NCBI GenBank assembly: GCA_047971145.1
Contig: JBKDZL010000035.1
Location: forward strand, 1 to 31,551
Length of the DNA stretch: 31,551 nt
Direction of reading: 5' to 3'
DNA from: JBKDZL01 sp047971145
GTDB taxonomy: Bacteria > Bacillota_I > Bacilli_A > Erysipelotrichales > Erysipelotrichaceae
The notes beneath the pieces were generated by a model. That model was not told where the DNA came from. It saw nothing but the letters and a program-made list of their open reading frames with translations, and did not search any database. Positions 1 to 6,892 of the stretch are shown piece after piece (position 1 is the first letter of the stretch; each line of letters begins with the position of its first letter). Position numbers and translations under genes: made by a program.

Positions 1-120
1 TATGGTAAACAAGTTGAAATTAAGGAAGGTAATTATGGTTTAGCTAATATTGCCCAAACTGTAGTTAAATTATTAGAATTGCCAAATAATGATAATTGGC
101 TGGAGTCGATTATTAAATAA
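1..120 (+). CDS. gpmI: C-terminal fragment, probable 2,3-bisphosphoglycerate-independent phosphoglycerate mutase
   Basis: Only the last 39 codons are in the window, read in frame 1 to a TAA at 118-120. The tail contains NYGLANIAQTVVKLLELP followed by LESII. This resembles the C-terminal end of the plant-like form of cofactor-independent phosphoglycerate mutase, where a GLANVAATV-type helix is followed by a short LI-containing end. That enzyme interconverts 3- and 2-phosphoglycerate in glycolysis. Other members of the alkaline-phosphatase superfamily, such as phosphopentomutase, end in a similar way, and the neighbouring deoC-like gene would suit DeoB, so the assignment is tentative. The catalytic residues lie outside the window. 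A terminator follows directly, so this is the last gene of its transcript. Confidence 0.5.
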   Translation, partial: YGKQVEIKEGNYGLANIAQTVVKLLELPNNDNWLESIIK

Positions 121-141
121 TAACGTAAAATATTTGAGATT

Positions 142-176
142 AAGAGGAAGGATAAAATTATCCCTCCTCTTTTTTA
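142..176 (+). terminator. Rho-independent terminator after the gpmI-like gene
   Basis: Arms of 14 nt (142-155 and 158-171) pair with a single mismatch and are followed by a T run at 170-175. It separates the upstream gene from the deoC-GH1 operon. Confidence 0.85.
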
Positions 177-204
177 TGTTAATTTATCAAATACAAATTA
201 GTCA

Positions 205-225
205 TTTTGTCACTTATTGTGTCTA
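205..225 (+). promoter_or_regulatory. Candidate regulator-binding motif upstream of the deoC-GH1 operon
   Basis: The segment carries TTGTCAC followed by TTATTGTGTC. The second element matches TTATTGTGAC at 4361-4370, upstream of the PTS IIC gene. The gene between the two operons encodes a PRD-type activator, and relatives such as MtlR bind sites built from TTGTCACA/TGTGACAA-like half-sites. I infer that one regulator acts on both promoters. A TGT-TAGAAT extended -10-like sequence lies at 254-262, but it is very close to the ribosome binding site, so I cannot fix the true promoter. Confidence 0.3.
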
Positions 226-280
226 TAGTGTCGATAGTGAGTATTTCTCAATCTGTTAGAATGAGAAAGAGGTGAAATTA

Positions 281-982
281 ATGAATAAAATAGAAATGGC
301 AAATTATTTAGATCATGCAGTTTTAGATCCTAGCATGAGTATAGAAGAGTTAAAGCAGGCAATAATGATAGGGGTTAATAATAAATGTAAAACTGTTTGC
401 GTAAATTCTGCTGCAATTGATATAGCTAAAGCATGCCTAAAAGAGAGTGAAACAAAATTATGTGTAGTATGTGACTTTCCTTTTGGTTCTAGTAGCTTAA
501 AAAGTAAATTAGCTCAAGTACAAGCGATAATTGATGAAAAAGATATTTCAGAAATTGATTTAGTTGGCAACTATGGGCTAATTAAAAGTGGAAAGCTGAG
601 TGTGTTTACTAAAGAAATAAATGAAGTTACACAGCTTTGTCATCATAATAAAATTATTCTAAAAGTGATAATCGAAACTGATGCACTTACTAAGGATGAA
701 ATTGTGAAAGCTACTAAATGTTGTATTGCTGCTAATGCTGATTTTGTTAAAACTTCTACTTGTTATTTTAAAAGTGATACATTAATAGGTGCTGATCCTG
801 AAGTAATAGAATTAATAGTTAAAACAGCTGATAACAAAATAAAAGTAAAGGGCTCGGGTTGTATTAGAAGTCAAATAAGATTATTGGAATTAATTGACTT
901 AGGAATTGATAGAGCAGGTGTGGGTTATAAATCTACTGAAAAAATATTAAATACCCAAAGTACAGTAGAGAGTGCTTACTAG
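281..982 (+). CDS. deoC: DeoC-family class I aldolase (divergent)
   Basis: This is a 233-residue TIM-barrel aldolase of the deoxyribose-phosphate aldolase family, which cleaves 2-deoxyribose 5-phosphate to glyceraldehyde 3-phosphate and acetaldehyde. The Schiff-base lysine is K157 in DFVKTST, the second lysine is K190 in KVKGSG, and the acidic residue is D93 in EIDLV. I chose ATG 281 over the in-frame GTG at 272 because that GTG is part of the Shine-Dalgarno AGAGGTG (268-274). The glycine-rich segments differ from ordinary DeoC: STCYF instead of STGF, GSGCIRS instead of ASGGIRT, and GVGYKS near the end instead of GTS. The phosphate pocket or substrate may therefore differ. The gene lies 8 nt before a GH1 glycosidase gene and must be cotranscribed with it, which suggests a role in sugar rather than nucleoside catabolism. 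Confidence 0.8.
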   Translation: MNKIEMANYLDHAVLDPSMSIEELKQAIMIGVNNKCKTVCVNSAAIDIAKACLKESETKLCVVCDFPFGSSSLKSKLAQVQAIIDEKDISEIDLVGNYGLIKSGKLSVFTKEINEVTQLCHHNKIILKVIIETDALTKDEIVKATKCCIAANADFVKTSTCYFKSDTLIGADPEVIELIVKTADNKIKVKGSGCIRSQIRLLELIDLGIDRAGVGYKSTEKILNTQSTVESAY

Positions 983-990
983 GAGAAATT

Positions 991-2346
991 ATGAAAAAAA
1001 ATATATTATGGGGAAGCTCTATTAGTGGTGGTCAAGGTGAGGGTGGTTATGATAGCCGTAGTGAGACAGTAGTGGATATTATCCCTATGGGTCAAAATAC
1101 TAGAAGAAAATATTTAAATAATCCTGCTGAGTATTTATTGAGACCTGAGGGTTATTATCCTTCGCAAAAAGGTATAGAATTTTATGAAAATTATAAAGAA
1201 GATATTGCGTTGTTAGCAAAAATGGGATTAAAGGCTTTAAGATTTTCGATATTATGGTCTCGTATTTTTCTGGATGATAGTTGCAAGGTTAATGAAGAGG
1301 GAATCGAATTTTACGATAAAGTTATTGATGAATTATTACATTATAATATTGAGCCAATTATTACAACGATACATTTTGATATGCCACTTTGGCTCGTAGA
1401 AAAATATAATGGATTTGCTAATAAAAAAGCTATTGAATTGTATGAAAAATATGTTAGAATAATAGTAGCTCATTACCACAAAAAAATTAAATATTGGATT
1501 TCTTTTTGTGAGATTAATATCATGAATCATCTTTTATACATGGTTGGTGGAGCCATAGTAAAAGAGGATGAGGACAGAGAAAAAGTATTACATCAATGTG
1601 CTTATAATAAGCTTTTAGCAAATGCTACTTTGGTAAAAGTTTGTCATGAAATTGATGATACTTTAAAAGTGGGATGTGAAGTTGCGGCTACTCCATCATA
1701 TCCTTTGCGTTCAACTCCTGAGGATTATCAGAAAATGGTTGAAGAAGAAAGAAAAAATAATAGATTTACCGATGTGATGGTTAAGGGTAAATTACCATAT
1801 TATTTTAAAAAGAGTATGGAACAAAATGGTGTTGAATTACTAGCAAGTGATTTAGAGTTTCTAAAAAATAACACCTTAGATTTTATAGCGGTATCTTATT
1901 ATAAAACTTCATTAGCTTCAGCAGAGGGAAAAACTGTTAATCCATATTTACAAAAAACACCATTTGGCTGGACCATTGATGCTAAAGGTTTTAGGATAAT
2001 GCTAAATAATATGTATGAGCGTTATGAGATGCCTATAATGGTCGTGGAAAATGGCTTAGGAACTTATGATGAATTGATCGATGGTCAAATTAATGATCAA
2101 TATCGCATTGATTATCTTAGTGAACACATTGAGCAATTGGAATTAGCAATTGAGGATGGTGTTGATGTTATTGGCTATTTGACTTGGTCAGCGCTAGATA
2201 TGGTATCTACTGGTGAGGGTATGATGTCAAAACGATATGGTTTTATTTATGTTGATAGAGATGATGATGGTAAAGGCAGCTTAAAAAGGATACCTAAAAA
2301 ATCATATTTTTGGTATCAACAATTACTTAAAAGCAAAAATTATTGA
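991..2346 (+). CDS. Glycoside hydrolase family 1, 6-phospho-beta-glucosidase-like
   Basis: This 451-residue GH1 protein has the usual N-terminal ILWGSSISGGQGEGG, the RFSILWSRI strand, and the nucleophile E353 in VVENG. The C-terminal SKRYGFIYVDRD...KSYFWYQQL region is typical of 6-phospho-beta-glycosidases, which bind the substrate phosphate there. The acid/base glutamate is E174, but the residue before it is Cys (FCEIN), where the family nearly always has Asn (NEP/NEI). The enzyme is expected to be cytosolic and to release glucose 6-phosphate or a related sugar phosphate. It follows the deoC-like gene by 8 nt. Its TGA overlaps the convergent regulator gene by 7 bp with no terminator between them, so the two transcripts must run into each other. 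The Cys substitution makes full activity uncertain. Confidence 0.85.
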   Translation: MKKNILWGSSISGGQGEGGYDSRSETVVDIIPMGQNTRRKYLNNPAEYLLRPEGYYPSQKGIEFYENYKEDIALLAKMGLKALRFSILWSRIFLDDSCKVNEEGIEFYDKVIDELLHYNIEPIITTIHFDMPLWLVEKYNGFANKKAIELYEKYVRIIVAHYHKKIKYWISFCEINIMNHLLYMVGGAIVKEDEDREKVLHQCAYNKLLANATLVKVCHEIDDTLKVGCEVAATPSYPLRSTPEDYQKMVEEERKNNRFTDVMVKGKLPYYFKKSMEQNGVELLASDLEFLKNNTLDFIAVSYYKTSLASAEGKTVNPYLQKTPFGWTIDAKGFRIMLNNMYERYEMPIMVVENGLGTYDELIDGQINDQYRIDYLSEHIEQLELAIEDGVDVIGYLTWSALDMVSTGEGMMSKRYGFIYVDRDDDGKGSLKRIPKKSYFWYQQLLKSKNY

Positions 2347-4253
2347 TTGTACTTTAACATACTCAAAAAATTCTGATAAGTAGGATTGGCAAAAAAGAAT
2401 CGAAATGAAATTTCATCATTAACTACATTATCAAACAAAGATACTAAAGTGTTAAATAAATAATTATCATTATCTGTGGTTGAAAATAATACTACAATTT
2501 GTGAAGTGAGAGAAAATATATTTGTTGGCTTGTTAAATACAATCACTGATAATAAATTATAACTTTTCATTGGTTTATCTAGTTTGATTAAAGTAATTTT
2601 GTTTTTGAAATTAGATATATTTGTATTGTTTTTTCTAATTAGTGAATTTCTGATAGTAGATTTTAATTCAGGATATTGAAGTTTAAGAAGTTGATAAAAT
2701 TTATTACTAATATTAATAGAATCATTATTAACAATATTTATTAAAGAATATAATTTTGGATGAAATAAGGTTTCCAATTTACTCCGTTTAAAAAAATAAG
2801 ATAAATAATTGTCAATTTTATCTAAATCATCATTATTAACTAAATTTGAAATATTCAAATACGGAATAAGTAGTTCTTTATGAATTGGGGCAGTCGAAAT
2901 AATTAAATCAAAATTATGAAGATTCATATCAGGTAATTGATAATATTGAGCTGATTTACTAATTTCAATTTTATTGGAAAATCTATCTAATATTTTTCGA
3001 GCTAATGCGAACTCAGAACCACTACCTAAACTGCAAACTAGCAAAGTTTTCTTTTTAACTTGGATGTCAGTATAGATATGTGCGTGGAAAATATTGGCAA
3101 AAAAAGCTAACTCACTCATAGAAAGGTGTTTATTAGTATTTTTATAAATAATGTGAGAACTTATTTCGGCTAATTCATATGCCAATGGATAAGCTTCTTT
3201 AATTAAGTCAAAAAGAGGGTTTCTGATTTTTTCTTTAAATTGACTACGTAATAGTGCTGAATCAACATATAGGGTGAAAATTTCTTTAAATTCCAGATTG
3301 TTGAAAGTTAAGAGAGTTTCTTCTTCAATTACTTGTAAGATTTCTTTCACTAGTTTCTTAGAAAGAGGGTTACTGACAATATTTATTCCTTTACTGGATC
3401 TTTTACAAATAAGTTGAATAGCTATTTGGTTTATTTCGCAAACATTTATGTGACAACCTGTATGTTTTTCTAGATACTTAGCAATGGTGATGGCAGTGCT
3501 AAATTCTGTTCGATTTTTAATAATACTGACATCTGGAGATTTAGTTATGGTATAACCATTTAATATTCTTGAAGTACTAACAGATAAGCATAATAAAAAG
3601 TCACATAGCGCAATGTCGGAAAGTTCAATATTACTTTGCTGGATTATTTGAATGATACCAAATTCAAAAGAGTTTCTTTTTGCAAAATACGAATCTAAGA
3701 AATCATAGAACATTCCTGATTTTTTCAGATTGGTAAATAAAGAATCACAAAGAGGTTTACGTTTATTAACTTCATCGCCAATTATTGCAATACCATAGTT
3801 GGGTTTATTGATCAAGACTAAATCATAACGAAAAAGTGTTTTCTTTACAGATTTAATATCATTTGAAACTGTAGATCGATGGATATATAATTCATCGGCC
3901 AAGTTATCAATTTTAATGTAATCATTTTTGTCAATTAATCTTTTCATAATATAGCTTTGCCTATCATCAGGAAGAGTCGGATATAAAAATTCTCTTTGGA
4001 GTTCTGCGTTTTCAATTATTTTTTGTAATTTCTTAAGAGATTTGGATGATCTTCCTTCCAGTAAGTAACCTTTTGAGGGTTTTGAGGTTAAAGGATAGCC
4101 TAATTCATTCAAGTATCGCTTAATGTTGCTCATGTGAACTCGCACTGCTCTTCTGTTAATTCTGGTAGTTGTAGCTATATCATATGATGATAAATACACC
4201 GAAGAAGAAAATAATAATTTTATTATTTCTATTTCTATTTTTTTTAATTTCAT
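2340..4253 (-). CDS. BglG/MtlR-type PRD-containing transcriptional regulator
   Basis: This 637-residue protein has the modular layout of DNA-binding PTS-controlled activators. Two N-terminal helix-turn-helix segments span roughly residues 1-145. PRD-like domains follow, the second around residues 290-400 with RNPLFDLIKEAYPLAYELAE. Next is a IIB-like domain with C407 in LLVCSLGSGS, then a IIA-like C-terminal domain. In such proteins PTS phosphorylation of PRD histidines and of the IIB cysteine or IIA histidine tunes activity. Here the histidines I expect in the second PRD (before the LxR helix and in the HFGAA-like segment) are not evident, and the IIA-like domain lacks a PHG/PHP-type histidine. 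Control may therefore rest mainly on C407. The promoter is strong (TTTACA, 17 nt, TATAAT) and divergent from the IIC gene. Likely targets are the IIC operon and the deoC-GH1 operon. Confidence 0.8.
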   Translation of the reverse strand: MKLKKIEIEIIKLLFSSSVYLSSYDIATTTRINRRAVRVHMSNIKRYLNELGYPLTSKPSKGYLLEGRSSKSLKKLQKIIENAELQREFLYPTLPDDRQSYIMKRLIDKNDYIKIDNLADELYIHRSTVSNDIKSVKKTLFRYDLVLINKPNYGIAIIGDEVNKRKPLCDSLFTNLKKSGMFYDFLDSYFAKRNSFEFGIIQIIQQSNIELSDIALCDFLLCLSVSTSRILNGYTITKSPDVSIIKNRTEFSTAITIAKYLEKHTGCHINVCEINQIAIQLICKRSSKGINIVSNPLSKKLVKEILQVIEEETLLTFNNLEFKEIFTLYVDSALLRSQFKEKIRNPLFDLIKEAYPLAYELAEISSHIIYKNTNKHLSMSELAFFANIFHAHIYTDIQVKKKTLLVCSLGSGSEFALARKILDRFSNKIEISKSAQYYQLPDMNLHNFDLIISTAPIHKELLIPYLNISNLVNNDDLDKIDNYLSYFFKRSKLETLFHPKLYSLINIVNNDSINISNKFYQLLKLQYPELKSTIRNSLIRKNNTNISNFKNKITLIKLDKPMKSYNLLSVIVFNKPTNIFSLTSQIVVLFSTTDNDNYLFNTLVSLFDNVVNDEISFRFFFANPTYQNFLSMLKYNQ

Positions 4254-4273
4254 AGTTCCACCTTGTAACTATA

Positions 4274-4302
4274 ATTATAACAAATAGCAACATAGCTGTA
4301 AA
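4274..4302 (-). promoter_or_regulatory. Promoter of the PRD regulator gene
   Basis: On the minus strand, TTTACA (4297-4302) and TATAAT (4274-4279) are separated by 17 nt, and TGT before the -10 adds an extended -10 element. Transcription should start about 14 nt before the ATG at 4253. The Shine-Dalgarno AAGGTGG fits in that short leader. Confidence 0.65.
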
Positions 4303-4336
4303 TGCAATATAGATAGTAATAATGGGGGTTTCTAGC

Positions 4337-4373
4337 AGTGTGATAATATATTTTTGCCCTTTATTGTGACACT
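4337..4373. promoter_or_regulatory. Inverted repeat, likely activator site for the PTS IIC operon
   Basis: AGTGTGATAATA (4337-4348) and TATTGTGACACT (4362-4373) form an inverted repeat with 10 of 12 positions complementary and a 13-nt gap. It lies about 43 nt upstream of a TATAAT at 4416-4421 that has no recognisable -35, which is the arrangement of an activator-dependent promoter. The neighbouring PRD regulator is the obvious candidate protein. Confidence 0.5.
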
Positions 4374-4415
4374 CTAATATATAGAGTTTTAGGTAAGTTA
4401 AAAGTATTGTAAAGA

Positions 4416-4421
4416 TATAAT
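4416..4421 (+). promoter_or_regulatory. -10 element of the PTS IIC operon
   Basis: A perfect TATAAT lies about 86 nt before the IIC start codon. The hexamer 17 nt upstream does not resemble TTGACA, which fits dependence on an activator bound at 4337-4373. Confidence 0.5.
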
Positions 4422-4507
4422 ATTAGACTAAAAATATAGCTTGATTTTCTTAGGTAGCAAAGTTAATTTTATATTTTGGTCAAATAATTAAAGGAGGATA
4501 GTTTTAT

Positions 4508-5863
4508 ATGTCAAATGAAAAAGTGTCATTGATGGACAAGTTGATGTCAAAAGTCGATGCTATTGCTGGTCCAATGACAGCATTTGGTCAAATTCCGTTT
4601 ATTAGAGCGATAGTTAATGGGATGGTTTCAGCTGTTGGGGTTACAATGGTTGGTTCAATTTTCTTAATTATTTATTTGCTTGGCTCTGATGGTGGTTTGA
4701 CTGAGCATGCATTATTACCGTTTTTGAAACCATTTGCTGGTGATTTAGCATTGGTTAATAGTTTGTCTATGGGAATCATGGCTGTTTATATGGTTATTGC
4801 CATGGGTTCTGAGTACGCTGAAATTAAAGGTTTTAACAAAACTACAGGTGCAGTTGGAGCGTTTTTTGCTTTCTTACTATTAAACTACGATGCAGTAGGA
4901 AAATTATTTGTTGAGGGAGTTAGTGATTCTAGTTCGCTTGTTAGTGCGGTGCCAATTAATTATTGGGGTGGTGCTGGGGTAATTACTGCTATTATTGCGG
5001 CCGGAATTTCTATTAATGTTATAAGTATTTGTTATAAACATAATATTAGAATAAAGCTACCAGATTCAGTTCCACCTGCGATTGCTGATAGTTTTTCAGC
5101 AATTATCCCTTATTTTTTAATTACTATTATTTGTTGGGGAACTAGAACTTTAGTGGGACTTAATATCCCTGATGTTGTTGGTAATATGTTGCTACCGGTA
5201 TTATCAGCTGCAGATAACATCTTTGTTTATACATTATCATATTTCTTGATATCTTTGTTATGGATAGTAGGTTTACATGGCGATAATATCGTTAATGCAG
5301 TAACAGCAACTTTCACTAATACTTGGATGGCTGATAATAATGCTGCTTTTATGGCAGGTACTGCAGTAGCGGATTTACCTAATGTTTGGGTACCAAATTT
5401 AAATAGATTATTTATGTGGGTTTCTACTTGTTGGCCTATTTTATTCTATATGTTTAAATCTAGTAAAAAACTTCCACATTTAAAACCTTTGGCTACGATT
5501 TGTTTCCCACCGGCTATATTCTGTATTATTGAGCCAATGATGTTTGGCTTGCCAATTGTGTTAAATCCATTCTTAGCAATTCCATTTATCTTTACGCATA
5601 CTTTAACGGGTGCTTTAACTTATTTCCTAACCGATATTGGATTTGTAGGAAAAATGTATTTGAACTTACCGTGGGCAACGCCTTCACCGATTTTAGGTTT
5701 CTTAGCTACTGGTGGTTCTATGGGTGGGGTAATAATTGTACTAATTAACTTTATTATTGGTATGGTTATATTCTACCCATTCTGGAAATCGTATGAAGCA
5801 TCAGAAATAAAACGCCTCGAAGAAGAGGAAGCAGCAACACATCATGCTGAAGCAATAGCTTAA
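4508..5863 (+). CDS. PTS sugar transporter IIC component, lactose/cellobiose family
   Basis: This 451-residue polytopic membrane protein belongs to the CelB/LacE type of PTS permease. Family signatures are LPDSVPPAIADSFSAIIP, the GLHGDNIVNA loop (usually G-[IL]-H-G), IEPMMFGLPIVLNP and the late PWATPSPILGFLATGG segment. About ten hydrophobic segments are visible. Such proteins carry a beta-glucoside or similar disaccharide across the membrane while the IIA and IIB partners phosphorylate it. No IIA or IIB gene is found in this window, so partners must be encoded elsewhere or shared. The Shine-Dalgarno AAGGAGG at 4491-4497 precedes ATG 4508. The last residues are charged (KRLEEEEAATHHAEAIA) and probably cytosolic. 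A terminator follows immediately. Confidence 0.9.
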   Translation: MSNEKVSLMDKLMSKVDAIAGPMTAFGQIPFIRAIVNGMVSAVGVTMVGSIFLIIYLLGSDGGLTEHALLPFLKPFAGDLALVNSLSMGIMAVYMVIAMGSEYAEIKGFNKTTGAVGAFFAFLLLNYDAVGKLFVEGVSDSSSLVSAVPINYWGGAGVITAIIAAGISINVISICYKHNIRIKLPDSVPPAIADSFSAIIPYFLITIICWGTRTLVGLNIPDVVGNMLLPVLSAADNIFVYTLSYFLISLLWIVGLHGDNIVNAVTATFTNTWMADNNAAFMAGTAVADLPNVWVPNLNRLFMWVSTCWPILFYMFKSSKKLPHLKPLATICFPPAIFCIIEPMMFGLPIVLNPFLAIPFIFTHTLTGALTYFLTDIGFVGKMYLNLPWATPSPILGFLATGGSMGGVIIVLINFIIGMVIFYPFWKSYEASEIKRLEEEEAATHHAEAIA

Positions 5864-5869
5864 TTTAAA

Positions 5870-5907
5870 AAAGAGGTTTGCTTAAAGTGAACCTCTTTAT
5901 TTTTTAT
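5870..5907 (+). terminator. Intrinsic terminator inside the IIC-zinc ribbon-manA gene string
   Basis: A 9-bp stem (5870-5878 with 5890-5898) with an 11-nt loop is followed by ATTTTTTAT. The Shine-Dalgarno of the next gene begins at 5908, so there is no room for a promoter. Downstream genes on this transcript would depend on read-through. Confidence 0.75.
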
Positions 5908-5918
5908 AAGGAGACAAT

Positions 5919-6344
5919 ATGAAAAAATGTCCTAAATGTCATAAAAATTTGCCAAATGATTCAATTTTTTGTACCTATTGTGGTGGTGAGATAAATAAAA
6001 TTTTAATAGAGCAAAAAAACCAATTAATTGAAGAAAAAGTTGAGCGAAATCCCAAAAAAAATAGTTGGGGTAAACTAGCTATTCTACTTTTTTTGTTTGG
6101 TGTTGTAATTTGTGATTTAATTATTGCAACAATATTGGCAAATCTAAATATTGATGCAAAACCAGTTTTTATAGTTAGTTTATTTTGCTATATATGCGCA
6201 ATTATATGTGGTTTTTTATCATTTGTTGTTGATAGTAAAGATAAAAAACAAGGATACCAACCAAATGGTAATAGTAATTTAGCTATGGTTTCCATTGCCA
6301 TGAGTATATTTGTAGCTTTATTAAATATAACTAACGTTTTTTAA
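5919..6344 (+). CDS. Zinc-ribbon membrane protein of unknown function (141 aa)
   Basis: An N-terminal zinc ribbon with C4, C7, C18 and C21 (CPKCHKNLP...CTYCGGE) is followed by a charged linker and three hydrophobic segments (about residues 49-71, 79-102 and 121-140). Small proteins of this layout are common in Firmicutes, where the ribbon sits in the cytosol and the rest in the membrane. No specific function can be given. The start is ATG 5919 with AAGGAG at 5908-5913. A second protein of the same plan is encoded 12 nt downstream, so the two probably act together. Confidence 0.75.
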   Translation: MKKCPKCHKNLPNDSIFCTYCGGEINKILIEQKNQLIEEKVERNPKKNSWGKLAILLFLFGVVICDLIIATILANLNIDAKPVFIVSLFCYICAIICGFLSFVVDSKDKKQGYQPNGNSNLAMVSIAMSIFVALLNITNVF

Positions 6345-6356
6345 TAGGAGGTAAAT

Positions 6357-6815
6357 ATGTATTGTAGAAAATGTGCAGAGAAAATAAGTGATAATGCAAA
6401 GTTTTGCCCAAATTGTGGAATTGAGGTAATCATCATCAAGCAAAAAAGTGCTGAACTTAGTGAAAAACAAAGGAAAGAAATTTCCCAAAATAAATTGGAT
6501 AAAAAAAGAGAAAAGTTATTGACAGAACTTAAAAATCCTTATGTAATTCCGGCTATTGGCAGTGCAGTGGTGGCTTTTGGATTGGGTGCTTTCCCTTGGC
6601 CTATATCATGGGGAATAGGCACTAGCTTGTGGATGAGAATATTAATATTAGTTGTAGCACTATTAGCATCATATCATAGCACTAAGGCGAGACAAGTTAA
6701 TCGTTTATATCAAATTGAATATCAATATCAGATCAAGCCAAAAATGGTTAATGCAGCTACAGTGTTGTCTACAATTACTGTTATTGTAGCTTTATTTTCA
6801 ATTGTCACAATGTAA
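6357..6815 (+). CDS. Zinc-ribbon membrane protein of unknown function (152 aa)
   Basis: The zinc ribbon uses C3, C6, C17 and C20 (YCRKCAEKI...CPNCG). A lysine- and glutamate-rich segment (about residues 28-60) that may form a coiled coil follows, and then three hydrophobic segments around residues 62-78, 87-104 and 128-150. It shares its architecture with the preceding 141-residue protein, although the membrane parts are not obviously alike. The Shine-Dalgarno TAGGAGG is at 6344-6350. The role is unknown; association with sugar uptake is suggested only by position between the PTS IIC and manA genes. Confidence 0.75.
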   Translation: MYCRKCAEKISDNAKFCPNCGIEVIIIKQKSAELSEKQRKEISQNKLDKKREKLLTELKNPYVIPAIGSAVVAFGLGAFPWPISWGIGTSLWMRILILVVALLASYHSTKARQVNRLYQIEYQYQIKPKMVNAATVLSTITVIVALFSIVTM

Positions 6816-6892
6816 CATATTAGGACTTAAAAATCTATGGAGAGATTTTAGTAGAGAAGATAAAGTATTAATTAAGAGTAGTGGAGGAAATG

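Noticed and set aside
6830..6849. AAAATCT/AGATTTT hairpin before manA
   Set aside because: A short AT-rich stem without a T tail; too weak to call a terminator or attenuator.
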